From assembly GCA_951230915.1 (NCBI GenBank), contig OX579636.1:20891567-20955566 (forward strand): a stretch of 64,000 bases of DNA, in the 5' to 3' direction. Shown piece by piece: positions 11,845-23,480 of the stretch (its first letter is position 1; every line of letters starts with the position of its first letter). A program made the position numbers and the translations under genes. The stretch is from Antitrichia curtipendula. Taxonomy: Eukaryota; Streptophyta; Bryopsida; Hypnales; Leucodontaceae. Below the pieces are notes generated by a model, which saw only the letters and a list, made by a program, of their open reading frames with translations, had not been told where the DNA came from and made no database searches.

Positions 11845-12150
11845 TAAGATAGGGGTCTATAAAAGCGACATGTCTCCAAAATCGACCTCTAACACAGAGG
11901 TACATTTTACTTTCTTCAATGTACCAACGTTGTACATTTCAGGAGGGGTCGCTTTTAGAAACCACTACGTTTGAACTTCAAAAATTTGTAACTAATTCCA
12001 TGAAGGTCCAAAAAATATGAAACGACTTGGATTATATGCCAATTCCATTTTCCTTCCTAGTAAAATTTACTGAAAATTGTTTCAAGGAGTTTAGATTCCC
12101 TAAAAAGGCAATCAGCTCTTAAAGGGTTGCTTTAACAGCCTCCTACCTTA
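11845..12150. mobile_element. Family E element, short form
   Basis: The left end TAAGATAGGGGTCTATAAAA and the complement of the right end (TAAGGTAGGAGGCTGTTAAA) form a terminal inverted repeat of about 20 bases starting at TA. The length is 306 bases. Internal sequence ('aactaattcca', 'gaaac..cttg', 'ccatttwycttyct') matches the longer copy at 12295-12901. Confidence 0.6.
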
Positions 12151-12294
12151 CTGAGGTGCTGATTGTGTGACTATTTGATCACCAAAGACAATTTAAAAAA
12201 GAGCCAGAAAAACAAAACTTGGATACCGAAAACAATATTGTATTCCAATGTGACACTTAAACTACCTGTGGACTAACTTAAGCTTAAGGTAGTG

Positions 12295-12901
12295 TGCTCT
12301 AAAAGCGCCCATCTTCTTCAAACCAACCCTATATTTAGGTATAAAATGAACATCAATTGGTCCTAATATGGATCTGTGACAGACTTTAATGGACTGAAGA
12401 TAAAGTGGGAACAACTTAAATTGTGTTTAAGATCGCTTTGAAGGTTAAATGTGGATGGTTAAAGCATGTGGTTAGGTTCATTCTTAAATGTAGTGATAGG
12501 TGGACATTTAAGTATTTAAATAAGGAGTTAACAAGCCAACTACTTTATTTGGAGAATGCAAAATCCGAAATTGATTGGATATAAGTATGGTCGCTTTAAG
12601 AACCCTTGCTTGTTACTTATTGCAAATCGCCATGCTTATTCTTGGTTTCCTCATTTCCCTTTATAGGCCGCATGTGTGCTGATTTTATCAAACCTACGGT
12701 CATAAATAGGTGCCTAGAACCAAAAACTTTGAAAAATCATAACTAATTCAATATTTCTTGAAAAATTATGAAACCACTTGTGTTAGATGCCGCATCCATT
12801 TATCTTTCTCTGTAAAATATGCAAAAATCTTAAGGTCTACAGAAGCATATGAAAAAGGTGGAACAGCCCGTAAATGGTCCATTTTAGAGCATCCTACCTT
12901 A
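12295..12901. mobile_element. Family E element, long form
   Basis: The ends TAAGGTAGTGTGCTCTAAAA and the complement of the right end (TAAGGTAGGATGCTCTAAAA) match at 18 of 20 positions. TA at both edges suggests a TA target. The length is 607 bases with no ORF of transposase type, so it is non-autonomous. Confidence 0.65.
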
Positions 12902-14406
12902 CTCCTTCTTTTTCTGAAACTCCAAATAACACCAGAAATTTCATCAAGCACCAGCATTCTGAGTGAGTATCTGGAACAATGAGTGAGTGACATTGTTGGA
13001 CTTGAGAATGGGCCTTATAATTTCCATACACCCCCCACCAAGAAATGTCCTGTTCATTTTGTGGAACGATTATGGTAGAACCACCCATTACCAACCAGCC
13101 ACCAATAACCAACCTGTAGGGTGCAGCTATTTTCAACCAAGGCTAGTATAGATTCCAACCATTGTTTAGAATGTGATTTTTTCTCTTTTGCAAGCTTGGC
13201 ACTATAAAGTCATGACACATATCCTGATTTAATGAGCAAAAAAGTAGGAAGCAGTGAGTGGAAAAGTAGTTATGGAATGGTCAACATTGGAAGACTCTAT
13301 ATCTTGGATATGGGTAGAGGCCAATTTTTGTCTTCCAAAATTCATAATAAATTCAATTTAAGGAAAAAAATCATGAAAACTTGGCCATGCCCATCATTTC
13401 CTACATGGTTGTAAATTCACATTGCCTTTTACTACTCCAGAACATATGCAAAATTGCTTAAGTGGTTGACTATGAGTGGTTCTACCATATTTCCTATAAT
13501 CTCCTCCTGTTGTGTGAAATCCACATCATCGGTGAATACAATTTTTTCATCCATTGGTCAAATATCTCATCCATTTCTACACAGGTGTTTATGTCGGGCA
13601 AATCTCCTTGTTGTCGGGGAAACTCTGAAAATAAACAGGCATTCATTGCTGGGCTTTGCTCTCCCTAGTCATCTTTTTATTGGTTTTCTGAATTCCTTCC
13701 GCCTAGGTGGTTGCCCTACACTTTTGAATTTTTTTTTTTCCTTTGGATTATTTTGTTATTTTTTTCTGTTCACATATCTCCGACAATTGAGAGAGGTTTG
13801 GTGACCGTCCCTTTTGCCAAGTAAGACTTATGAGCAGATGTTCGTCATATACTTGACTGACTGCTCCGTCGTATTCAAAATGGCAGTTGATTGTGATGTC
13901 ATCATGGACTCCAAATTATTGGTATTGTTCCGACATGTCAACTCTGATATCATCACATGGCTGAATTTTCTGCTGCTGCTGACGTCAAGGTAGACACCCC
14001 CATTCCAAACTCCCATTCCAGACATCTAGGAAAGCCCCACTCTAGATTGTTCGTACTTATTAGATGCTTCAAGGAGCTCATTGCATGAAACACTGAGGAT
14101 AACATGTGTCTGGGGATCTCAAAGCATCGCCATCCTGAGACGACAAAAAAACTCACGGCAAAGGGGCTTTGGCATGCTCAATTGGTCAAGTGGGCACAGT
14201 GAATTCCAAAGCCCCCACTGTGGCACACCATGTGGAGTCGGGACCATTAATGTAAGAAGTTAGGAAATGTAGATTGTGGACCATTCATGCAAAAGCTCAT
14301 TCTAATTTTAATTAGAGGTCTTCGATGAATGTGCACTACTCCACTGCTCCATTGATTTGTTCAAATGAATTTTGAATGTAATACTTCTCCCAAAAAACTA
14401 GTGTAT
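12902..14406. other. Intergenic DNA containing a family F repeat (about 12950-13490)
   Basis: The stretch has a clear relative at about 41340-41752: 'aacctgtagggt..gctattttcaac', 'ataacacatgtc'-type sequence, 'aaagtaggaagcagtgagt', 'aaaattgctta', 'gtgcttctacc'. 13500-14406 is more complex sequence with several short ORFs on both strands but no recognisable protein, so no gene is called. Confidence 0.5.
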
Positions 14407-15360
14407 TTAACCCCTAAAGGACCAAACACTGTTTTTTGAAAACATACCGTTTTGGGGCAGCTCACCAAGAATGGAATTTTTATTTTTTTTCTTTGAAATT
14501 TTCACACAAGATGTGCCCGAGGAGTAGCTTTAGGGCCCAACAATTTTCATAACTTTTGACCACATGGTTATAAAGTTATGGTATGATATGTAGTTTTCAT
14601 TGTTCGGCGGGCAGCCCGGGCAGCAAAAAAAACTTCTTTAAAAATCATTTTCTAGAGAAATAAAAATTTGAAATTGGTTCTCTAGATTTATGTGCACAAA
14701 GAAAGCTTTGAATCATTCCACTTTGATTTATGAGATGAAAGTTATGAGGAATTTTAGTTGTGGGTAGTTTGCGGGTAGTTATGGAATCTCTACTCTAAAA
14801 TAAACTTTGAAGTCCTTTATTTAACTCAATTTTCAATATTTTTGGAAAAAAAATATAAACACAAGGTGTAGATTGTTTATTACAACATTACAATCATTTG
14901 GATTGGCATTTTTCAATTCCATAATTAAATCCTTAACAATTTAGTGTTTTGAATCATTTTCTACTTCTTTCTACTTACTATTTTTTTCCTATATGTTGTA
15001 CATTTCCAAATGATCTGAAATTTTTCAAGCATGTAGCTAACTTGCTTTGAAGAATGAATCCAAAGAGTTACCACCATTTTGGACATTTTTTCATACAAAT
15101 GTGACCATGTGAAGTGCAGCTGCCCGGTTTTTCGCAGGGACAAAAAAGGGGTTTTGTCACTTCAAATGCTAATATCTTGCAATCTACACGGTGGAAATTT
15201 CTGAAATTTTTTCCACATCTTCTCAAACTAGTTTACTACAAAATCCTACGGTCACATGTGTCCAAAAATGTTTTTTTTCCAAAATTTAGTACTTGTACTA
15301 GAAATGGCAGTTTGAGAGCATTTTTTTGTGAAAACATAGTCAAAAACCTTTAGGGGTTAA
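14407..15360 (+). mobile_element. Family A TTAA element, complete
   Basis: TTAA at 14407-14410 is followed by CCCCTAAAGGACCAAACACT. The right end is CCTTTAGGGG followed by TTAA at 15357-15360, leaving 946 bases between the TTAA copies. Conserved interior includes GTGAAGTGCAGCTGCCCG and 'gaatcattcca'. There is no transposase ORF. Its full-length relative at 40235-41177 is very similar throughout. Confidence 0.85.
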
Positions 15361-15562
15361 GGTTCATTTTCAAGAGCCCTCGACAAGGAAAAAACCACAA
15401 GATTTACATTGGACACTCTTGCATAAAATCTTGAAAAGAAAAATCATAATCATTTCATTCTTAAAATTGGATCTTGGTGCTAAAATTAAAATTCAATAGT
15501 AATTTAAAAAATATAAAAAATATTTAAAATAATAAAATGATTAAATTTTTTTTCAACTTATT

Positions 15563-15983
15563 AGAGTTATTCGTAAAGTCATCCCTAGTTTGGTACCCAG
15601 TTTTAAACAAGCTCTTATACAAATTGGTGAAAGGAGGTAAATGGTTGGAGTTGTAAGTAACTTGTAAGAGCTTGGAGGAGCTCAATCTTAAAATAAACCC
15701 ATATCCTTTGAGAGTTCATAAAGAACAATGGATTTCATTATAAAAACAACCTCTCCACCCTCCATTTCTCACAAATTGTCAATGTACAATTTCTTTGACA
15801 GGTAAACTCAGGTCCAAACATTTTTAGGCACCATTTCGATGTGAAAGAAAGTTTGGTCCCAAGTTTTGTTTTGCTAGTGTTGATTGCGCGAGCTTTTTAT
15901 TTTTTCACCTGCTTTTTTACATAAAGCAGGGGTTCAAACCCCAGTTTTACCTCTAAACTCAGGTTTACTTTACGAATAACTCT
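15563..15983. mobile_element. Inverted-repeat element with 16-bp perfect ends
   Basis: AGAGTTATTCGTAAAG at 15563-15578 recurs as its exact complement at 15968-15983, and similarity continues weakly inward. Internal parts resemble repeats at 9630-9800, 10080-10240 and 19280-19400. It contains a tRNA-like GGGGTTCAAACCCC loop, but no tRNA fold. Confidence 0.5.
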
Positions 15984-17374
15984 ATTGTCAACAATAGAAT
16001 TTGGTGCCTTGGAGATTTAGGGGTTAATTGGGAGTTTTGGAAAAAACAACATAATGAAAATTCCATTATTTTCTTTCATTAACCCCTAGAGGACCAAAGT
16101 GCCCACTTTGAGCTTTTTCAAAATTTAAGTAGGTTATGTTGACTACATAGTTTGGAAATTTTTCATTGATTTTTTGAATGTATGCTAATCATCATAACTT
16201 ATGTGTGAAGCTTTGTTTCATGTCATTATGATAAATATTGCAAAAGTTAAATGTTCTTTAAATTTCAATATCAAACTAGACAACAAAAATATAGTATAAC
16301 AAAAATTATATATATATATATATATATAATTTTATTTTATTTTTATTTGTTTTGTTTTCAACTTCTTTTGTTTAGGATATGCTAAACCCTTCCAAAGTAT
16401 ATAGGATTGTAGGGTGCATTGTATGAAGGATTACTTCCAAAACGTCCCCACATACTTAGAGAGGGTAAATTAGAAGAAGGGGACTGATTGAATTTTTTTT
16501 ATATTGATGGTAGCTTTTTTCTTCCATAAAAAATATTAAAAATACAAAAATACAAAAAAAAATATTTTGTGATTGCCCCACTTTGCCTCACCCTTGTGCA
16601 TGGCTGCTTCAACCACCCTTGTACCCTCCTACCGCTACAGACCCACTATTTGCATTGAATTTATAATCCCATTCAATAAAAAAATATTAAAAATAATATA
16701 GAAGTAGTCAATCCTAGACCCAATTGCAAATTTCACTATGGGAAAGCTATGGGAAAAACAACCACATTTGGTACGCTCGGTGGTTGAAACTTTGTCGGCT
16801 GTGCCATAGTGGGGGAGGATTGGGCTTCTAGGCCCGGCCTATAGTGTCTTGACCATGTTGGCTGGGCTACGGCGCCGATGCCCTGAGTTGTATAAAATAG
16901 AATTTCCTAATACCACCATCCATCTAATTCCGCCACCTATAAGATCCTCCCAATTGCATAAGTGGTCCATCTATTATCACAATCTTGACAACCCTTTATC
17001 ATGATGGCAATGCACTTGAGGAGCGGACACATTAGCCCACGCTTTAACAAAGGTTTCAACAAGGGTCTATACATAGTTTAACATTTTAGCTTTGAAAAAT
17101 CACAGAAAATTCACTTTTTGTCGGAATATCTTCATTCTTTTTGCAATTGACTTCTCTCAAAATTTTAAATCTTTGAAGAATATGGAAGCTAACAAATAGC
17201 TTCTCCAAAGTATTAGATAGCAAAGCTATGTGGTAATGGACAATTCTACCTTGGCAATTATACATTGTCATAAATTCACTTTGAATTTACCTCAAATCAA
17301 TGCAAATCAGTTCATTTGGGCAATAAAAATATACAATTGGTATTGAGGTCATAATGGACAGGATTGGGCATGTG
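15984..17374. other. Intergenic DNA with isolated TTAA-type ends and a (TA)n run
   Basis: TTTAGGGGTTAA at about 16015-16026 and TTAACCCCTAGAGGACC at about 16079 are outward-facing TTAA-type ends about 55 bases apart. Matching partners were not resolved. A (TA)n run lies at about 16307-16328. 16560-17040 is less AT-rich but has no supported ORF. Confidence 0.5.
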
Positions 17375-19866
17375 CTCACCCCTAAAGGCCCAAGGTCATT
17401 TTTCTAAAAAAACACACTCAAAACTACCTTCAATATTGTATTTATTGAAATTTTCAACAAAATATTTTGTTTTAAGAAATCTAATAGGATCTTGTAGTAG
17501 ACTTGTAGAAGAAGAAGTGGTAAATTTTTTGTGACATTTGACCATAGGGTTTGAAAGATCTAAGCATTTGCAAGGAAAACTTCATTTTTTTCTACTGTGC
17601 CCAATAATTTCAGATGCCTTTGACCGTTACTTGTGAAAAATTTATTCACTATAAATTTTGAATTTAAAAATCTATTATACTCAACATAATATTATTCATG
17701 TTTAAGAAAAGATTCAAGCCAAAAAAGACGTGGAGCACATCCCAAAAAATCCTACAATGTCCAAAAATTTGCAATGCACAACATAATTTTTCAAGCACAT
17801 TTTCGAGCACATAATTTTGAAACTTGGAGATCCAAAAAGTGGATTGAAAGATGTACTAATTTTTTATATCGTTACATAGAAAAATTAGAAATAAACAAAT
17901 CCTCTACTTCGTATAGAGTTCATAAGGACTATGTACATAATATATAGGCTAAGGCTTTTGACAAGCTTTAGAAAATGGATTCACCTCATTTCCCAGTCTG
18001 ATCCCAGTTTGTTCCTTGCATTGAGAATTTTGAGCTTGACCTCCTTCATCCACATTCCTTCAGGAGCATCCATAGGTAGACACACCAAGAAGGGGCACCA
18101 AGTAAGGTATGCAATGTAACATGTTTTTTGATTGGATAGTGAGGCATAGGTTATAGGTGACCCAATTTAAACCTAATTTAAATAATTTTTTTAACTTCCA
18201 AAACCTCTCCTAACCCTAACCCCACTCCAACCTCAACCCTAACTCCAATTCCTATCCTATTCACCACCACCCTTATTTGTAATTTCAGATTGATATGGGA
18301 TACACAATTGATAAGAGATATTGCGGTATTGTCATATTTGTATTTGGATCATGGATCCATATATGTCTTACATATTTGTATTCATACTATATCCATATCC
18401 TTGTCCGTTTTGTACATGTATTTGTACCATATCCATACCCATGTTCGTATCCATATTCCAAATCATAAAACCCTAGTTTGTAACCATAGCATTCAACAAC
18501 TACAATGAATCAAATCAACAATGTACATTTTATTTTCAACATTTGATCTGACAACAAAACAAGGGGTAAGGGATTTTTTTCCAAATTTCATGTGATGGCG
18601 GAGGATTTTCCAATCAGGGGGCCGGAGGAACCTCAGGGCTAGACACATCTTTTCACTAGATAGAGTGAGGTAATTTCATTGCTTGAAAGTTAGAATATAA
18701 ATTTATTAAATTTTAATCCATTAAAACGCCTCACATGATTTTAATAGTTTTAAGTAACGTGTTTTGAGTTTCAAGTGCAAAGATAAGTTCTTTATATACA
18801 TATGGGGTGGTAGGAGGTAGAACAACCTACGTGGGATATGTAAATTAAAATTAGTAGGAGCTCAACCACTCACAATTAAGTTCAAAGTAGGAATTGTGAT
18901 TGAAGTCGAATTTCAAACCTCATTTAGGCATAGTAGAATATTTTTTTTCTAAAACACTTGGAAGTAGAAAAAGTTGGGAAATCAAAATAAACTTCATCTC
19001 CAAAAATCTGTTTGAAAATTTGAGCCTCCAATCAAAAGTTATGGACAAATTTCTGAGAAGGGTTGGAAGAGATTTATTTTTGACATTTTCAAATATCCTC
19101 TATGAATTTTGTCCATAACTTTTGATTGGAGACTCAAAATCTCAAAGAAAAATTTAGAAATCAAATTCGTATTGATTTTCCAAATTTTTTTCTTCAAATT
19201 TTTTTGAAAAAAAATATTCTATTATGCCTTAATGAGGTCTAAAATTCTACTTCAAATACAATTTCTAAGTTTTGACAATGGGCGCTCAAGCTTTCATCTT
19301 GAAATTATCTCACACCCTTTGAGGATTCATGATGGACATTGGATTTCATTATAACACAATCCTCCTCCTAAGCTTCTCACCAAATGACAATGAAATAATT
19401 CCTCCATTTTGCCAATTAATTTTTTCTTGATGGCAAATTGTCAATTGACATTGGTATTTATCATTTATTTGTAGATTTATTTTTTGGATGTTGGAATTTT
19501 TGCCATGAAACTATGGCATGAAATCCTAGGGGCTTTGACATATTGGAGGTGTGGCCTATGTTTCCAACCTTCATCCATTGCCCACCTTAATCTTTGTCAT
19601 TTTAACCAACACAACCCATTCATCTATCTATGGCCTCAATCAACAAAATTTTGGCAGCCCAACTTGCCCCTCAAGCTGAAATTTGCCTTTGAATAATTTC
19701 TTCATTTGACATCAAATTGAAATTTAAAAAAAATATATCCACAAAGCTCTTGCAGAATTATACATTGACAAAAAGTTTCAAAAAATTAAAGTAAAATTTC
19801 AGCTTATAGGCACCTACCCAAACTCCAAATTGTTCCCCCATGGGACAATAGGCCTTTAGGGATTAA
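17375..19866 (+). mobile_element. Family B element split by later insertions
   Basis: The left end 'CACCCCTAAAGGCCCAAGG' at about 17377 and the family B left block ('cactcaaaactacc', 'aggatcttgtagtag') are at 17375-17700. The matching right block ('aatttcagcttataggcacctaccc', hairpin TTGTTCCCCCATGGGACAA, CCTTTAGGGATTAA) lies at 19680-19866. The gap of about 2 kb is foreign to family B and includes a fold-back repeat. Confidence 0.55.
18855..19300. repeat. Fold-back repeat with long inverted arms
   Basis: Two arms of roughly 180-200 bases are inverted copies of one another. CCAATCAAAAGTTATGGACAAA (about 19029-19050) is answered by TTTGTCCATAACTTTTGATTGG (about 19106-19127). 'acctcatttaggcatagtag' near 18920 is answered by its diverged complement near 19230. 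The loop is about 55 bases. The transcript would form a long imperfect hairpin. Confidence 0.8.
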
Positions 19867-22277
19867 AGTCATATATAGTTTAGTTGGTAGAAGCCTTACA
19901 ATAACTATTTTTTTGTGATGTTAACAAGTATGTCTATGGGCTTTCATGGGAGGTCCAAGGCAATATTCATCTATAATTTAAAAAAAATCACAATAAGTCT
20001 AATAATTATTTTTTCAAATGTAATTTTCTTTCTTATAGCTTATCTACCAATGAAACTTATTCCCACACTTTTAGATAGCAACATTATATTGCACTAGTCA
20101 TTTTGTTTATAGCTTAGATAGTTTACCTTCTATGTTATTAGTGGTTCATCACAAAATTTGATTGATATAAGCAACAATAGTATTCTTTTGCATGGTACTC
20201 ATATAATAGTTTCATCCCAATCAAGAAAATAGACTTTTATACAAATAACCACAATTATACTTGTGTGGTTTATTTAATCCCTAAAGGACCAAATTGCATT
20301 TTTTGACAACATAGCAATTTTAGGCAACTCACTACAAATGAATTTTTTATTTTTTGCTTTGAAATTTTCACACAATATGCAGACAAGGTTTTTCTTGAAG
20401 GCTTAATAATTTTCATAACTTTTGACTACATGATTCAAAAGTTATTGTATGATATATATTTTTTTTTCTAGACTAGACAATCCGGGTAGATTAGAAAAAA
20501 TCACTTTTTTCAGAGACAAAATTTTGAAATTTTTTAGAGATATATATACGTGGAAAGATTTGAATCATTCCATTTTGATCAATGAATCAAAAGTTATGAG
20601 GAGTTTCAGTCGGTGGGCAATTATGGATTCTCACTCTTAAATAAACTTTGAAGTCCTTTATTTTACTCACTTTTCAATATTTTTTGAAAAAAACAAAATC
20701 ATATTATGTAAATTGTTTATTACAACATTACAACCATTGGGATTGGCATTTTTCAATTCCATAAAAATTCTTAGCAATTCAGTACTTTAAGTCATTCTCT
20801 AATTTTTTCTACTAACTATTTTTTTTTTGTATATGTTATATAATTTCAAATGATCTGAAAATTTTCAAATATGTAATCAACTTGCCTTAAAGAATGAATC
20901 CAAAGAGACTCTACCATTTTGGACAATATTCCATACAAATGTGACCATGTGAAGTGCAGCTGCCCGATATTTTGCAAGGTTCAGAAGAGGATTTTTGTCA
21001 ATTCAAATGTTAATATCTTCAAATCTACATGTTGGAAATTTTTGAATTTTTTCCGCATCTTCTCAAACTAGTGTATTACAAGATCCTATATTTATGTAAA
21101 TCTCCTAGTTGGACTCTTCATTTTGCAAATTTGGATTAAATTTTGGAATGTTTTTCCACATTTTGACAATTTGTTTGTTAAGTTTGAGTTCAATTGGGTC
21201 ATTTTGTTGAGTTGCTTTGATCTAGTTGGAGTCTTTTTGATGTATGTCTAATCAAAGAAGGGAGGATTATAGCCAAGTCAATTGCCCAATTTGGAAGGTG
21301 TCAAATTGTCTATCCAATTGGCTAAGGTATGTTAAAGGGGTATCAAGTGAATTTTTAGTCCTAGTTGGCATTGTGTCTAGTTGATCAAGCCTAGTTGGAA
21401 GGGAATTGAATGTAGAAAGGGAAGAATGAATGGTGGTAGTTGTAGGTAGTTAGGTCGTCCTCCTTCTCCTTTTGGTAACTGCTACCTTGTGGTTCCAATT
21501 AGATGTGCTTCTCTCTCATTTTGCTTCATCGTCTGTTGAGTGAAAGTCCAGTCATGTCCCAGCCAATTTGTGCTATGTATTTGTTTGTTTTCTTGTGTGT
21601 ATTCCAAGTTGGTGCTTGGTGAGTGTTTATGTGTTAGTGTATAGGCCTACAATATCACGAGGGTGATCTAAGTGTTTAAAGGTTTGTGCGGAAGTTTATG
21701 ATTATGTCCTAGTTGGGATAGAGTGGAAGTTGAACTGAATTTGAAGTTACACAAAGGTGTACCAAATCGGTGTGTTATTGGAAGTATGGAAGTGTAAGGG
21801 CATCTATAGTGGTGTCACGGCAAACAATCCCTGTATCGACACTATGGAGGGGCATTCCGAGAGGCTTGTATAGTATTGGGAATTTTAAGAACAAAGTGAT
21901 CGAATGCAAAGCTGGCAATCCAAACGTCAAATGGGTTTTTCCACATTATTAAAAGAAAGAAAGGACAAGATTCTACATTAAAAAACACTACAACAAAACC
22001 AGTGTTTTATGACTGCAAAATATGACTGCAATGAGTCGTAAAATCGAAAAATATGACTGGCCGCAGAAATCACTGTAGATGACTGCAATATGATTGACAT
22101 GAGTCATTACCGACGAGTCGCTTCGGACATCAGTCATATTGGCAGTCATATTTTTTGGGGGGTATAATTATCCATAATTAGCCTTATTTTTTGTCAACAA
22201 GGCGTATACTTTGACTATCTTTGAGGGCTTGACTTTTTTTGAGTTGCCCGGGCAAACAAAAATAAATCCTACATGGT

Positions 22278-22573
22278 ATGTGACTCCATGTAGTCATTTT
22301 TTTGGCTAACGTGGAATATGACTGCGGTTAGTCATATTTTGGCTAACGTGGAATATAACTGCGGTTAGTCATATTTTGGCTAATGTGACATATGACTACG
22401 GTCAGTCATATTTTGGCTGACGTGAAATATGACTGCGGTTAGTCATATTTTGGATAATGTGGCATATGACTTTGTACAATCATATTTTTCGTAGATGTGG
22501 AATATGACTCTTGTTAGTCATATTTTACTAATGTGAAATATGACTCTTATGAGTCATATTTGGTTGATGTGGT
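22278..22573. repeat. 37-bp subterminal repeats of the CACTA element
   Basis: About eight units run at spacing 36-38, for example starts at 22315, 22352, 22389, 22426, 22463, 22501 and 22537. Each contains a small palindrome, TATGACTgcggtTAGTCATA, followed by TTTTGGCTAACGTGG. In known CACTA elements such arrays bind the element's own TnpA-type protein. Confidence 0.85.
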
Positions 22574-22984
22574 AGTTCATATGGATGTCACTGGTAGTTT
22601 ATAATTAATTGCAGTCATATTTTGGAAAATACAAAGTCATATTTTGGAAAAGACTCCATATAGTTAAAAATGAATATATATGATTTTAGAGATATACAAG
22701 AGATAATCATATTGGAAAGGGAGAATGTAAAAAGGAAAGCAACTCTCTTCATTGACATTTATTAGTCACCAATACAAAACATATATACCACAATGAATCA
22801 TTTCACAAAATCCAATAAGGCCTATATTTCTTATAATAATGTGAAGATGGCTCTATTGGGTTGCAAGTAGCCTCCAATGACTTTGTTTCAACTTCTGGTG
22901 CCTACATAAACAATTAAAGAAATGGGAGGTTAATTTTTAGTGAATGAACAACAAAGCTCAACCTTCAAAGGCTTACAACAACAC

Positions 22985-23480
22985 AAAATATGTAGCTCAA
23001 GTTTAGGGTAGGAAAAATAAGAATGGTGATGGAGAAAACAAGAAGAAAAATAAACAAGTACTAAAAAAAAAAAAGCAAGAGTTAAAATGCAACAAGAAAC
23101 AAGAAACAACAACTAAGACACAATAAAAAATAAGAAGCAACAACTAGGACACAACAAGAAATAAGAAGCAACAACTAAGACACAACAAGAAACAACAAGA
23201 AACAAGAAACAACAAGAAACAAGAGTTAAGATGCAACAAAAAGAAATAAGAAGCAAGAATTGAAAAGTAACAAGAAGAAACAAAAAACAAGAACTAAGAA
23301 GAAAAAAGAGTTAAAATGTTAGAGAAAGAAAGAGTTTAGATGCAACAACAAGAAATAAGAAGCATAGTTAGAACTAAAAAGCAACAAGAAAGAAGAGTTA
23401 AGATGCAACAAAAGACAACAACTAAGAAGCAAAAAATAAAAAGCAATAACAAGTATGAACTAAGAGACAATAAAAGGCAA
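22985..23480. repeat. A-rich low-complexity tract (CAAGAAACAA words)
   Basis: Irregular reiterations of 'caagaaacaa', 'gaaataagaagcaa' and 'aactaagaca' occur within the CACTA element. The bias is strongly purine (A-rich) and there is no reading frame. Confidence 0.8.

Noticed and set aside
15921..15945. tRNA-like T-arm (GGGGTTCAAACCCC)
   Set aside because: No acceptor, D or anticodon stem can be placed around it; it lies inside an inverted-repeat element.
18200..18260. Telomere-like CCCTAAC words
   Set aside because: Irregular CCTAACCCTAACCCC-type words, not a regular TTTAGGG array; no interstitial telomere is claimed.
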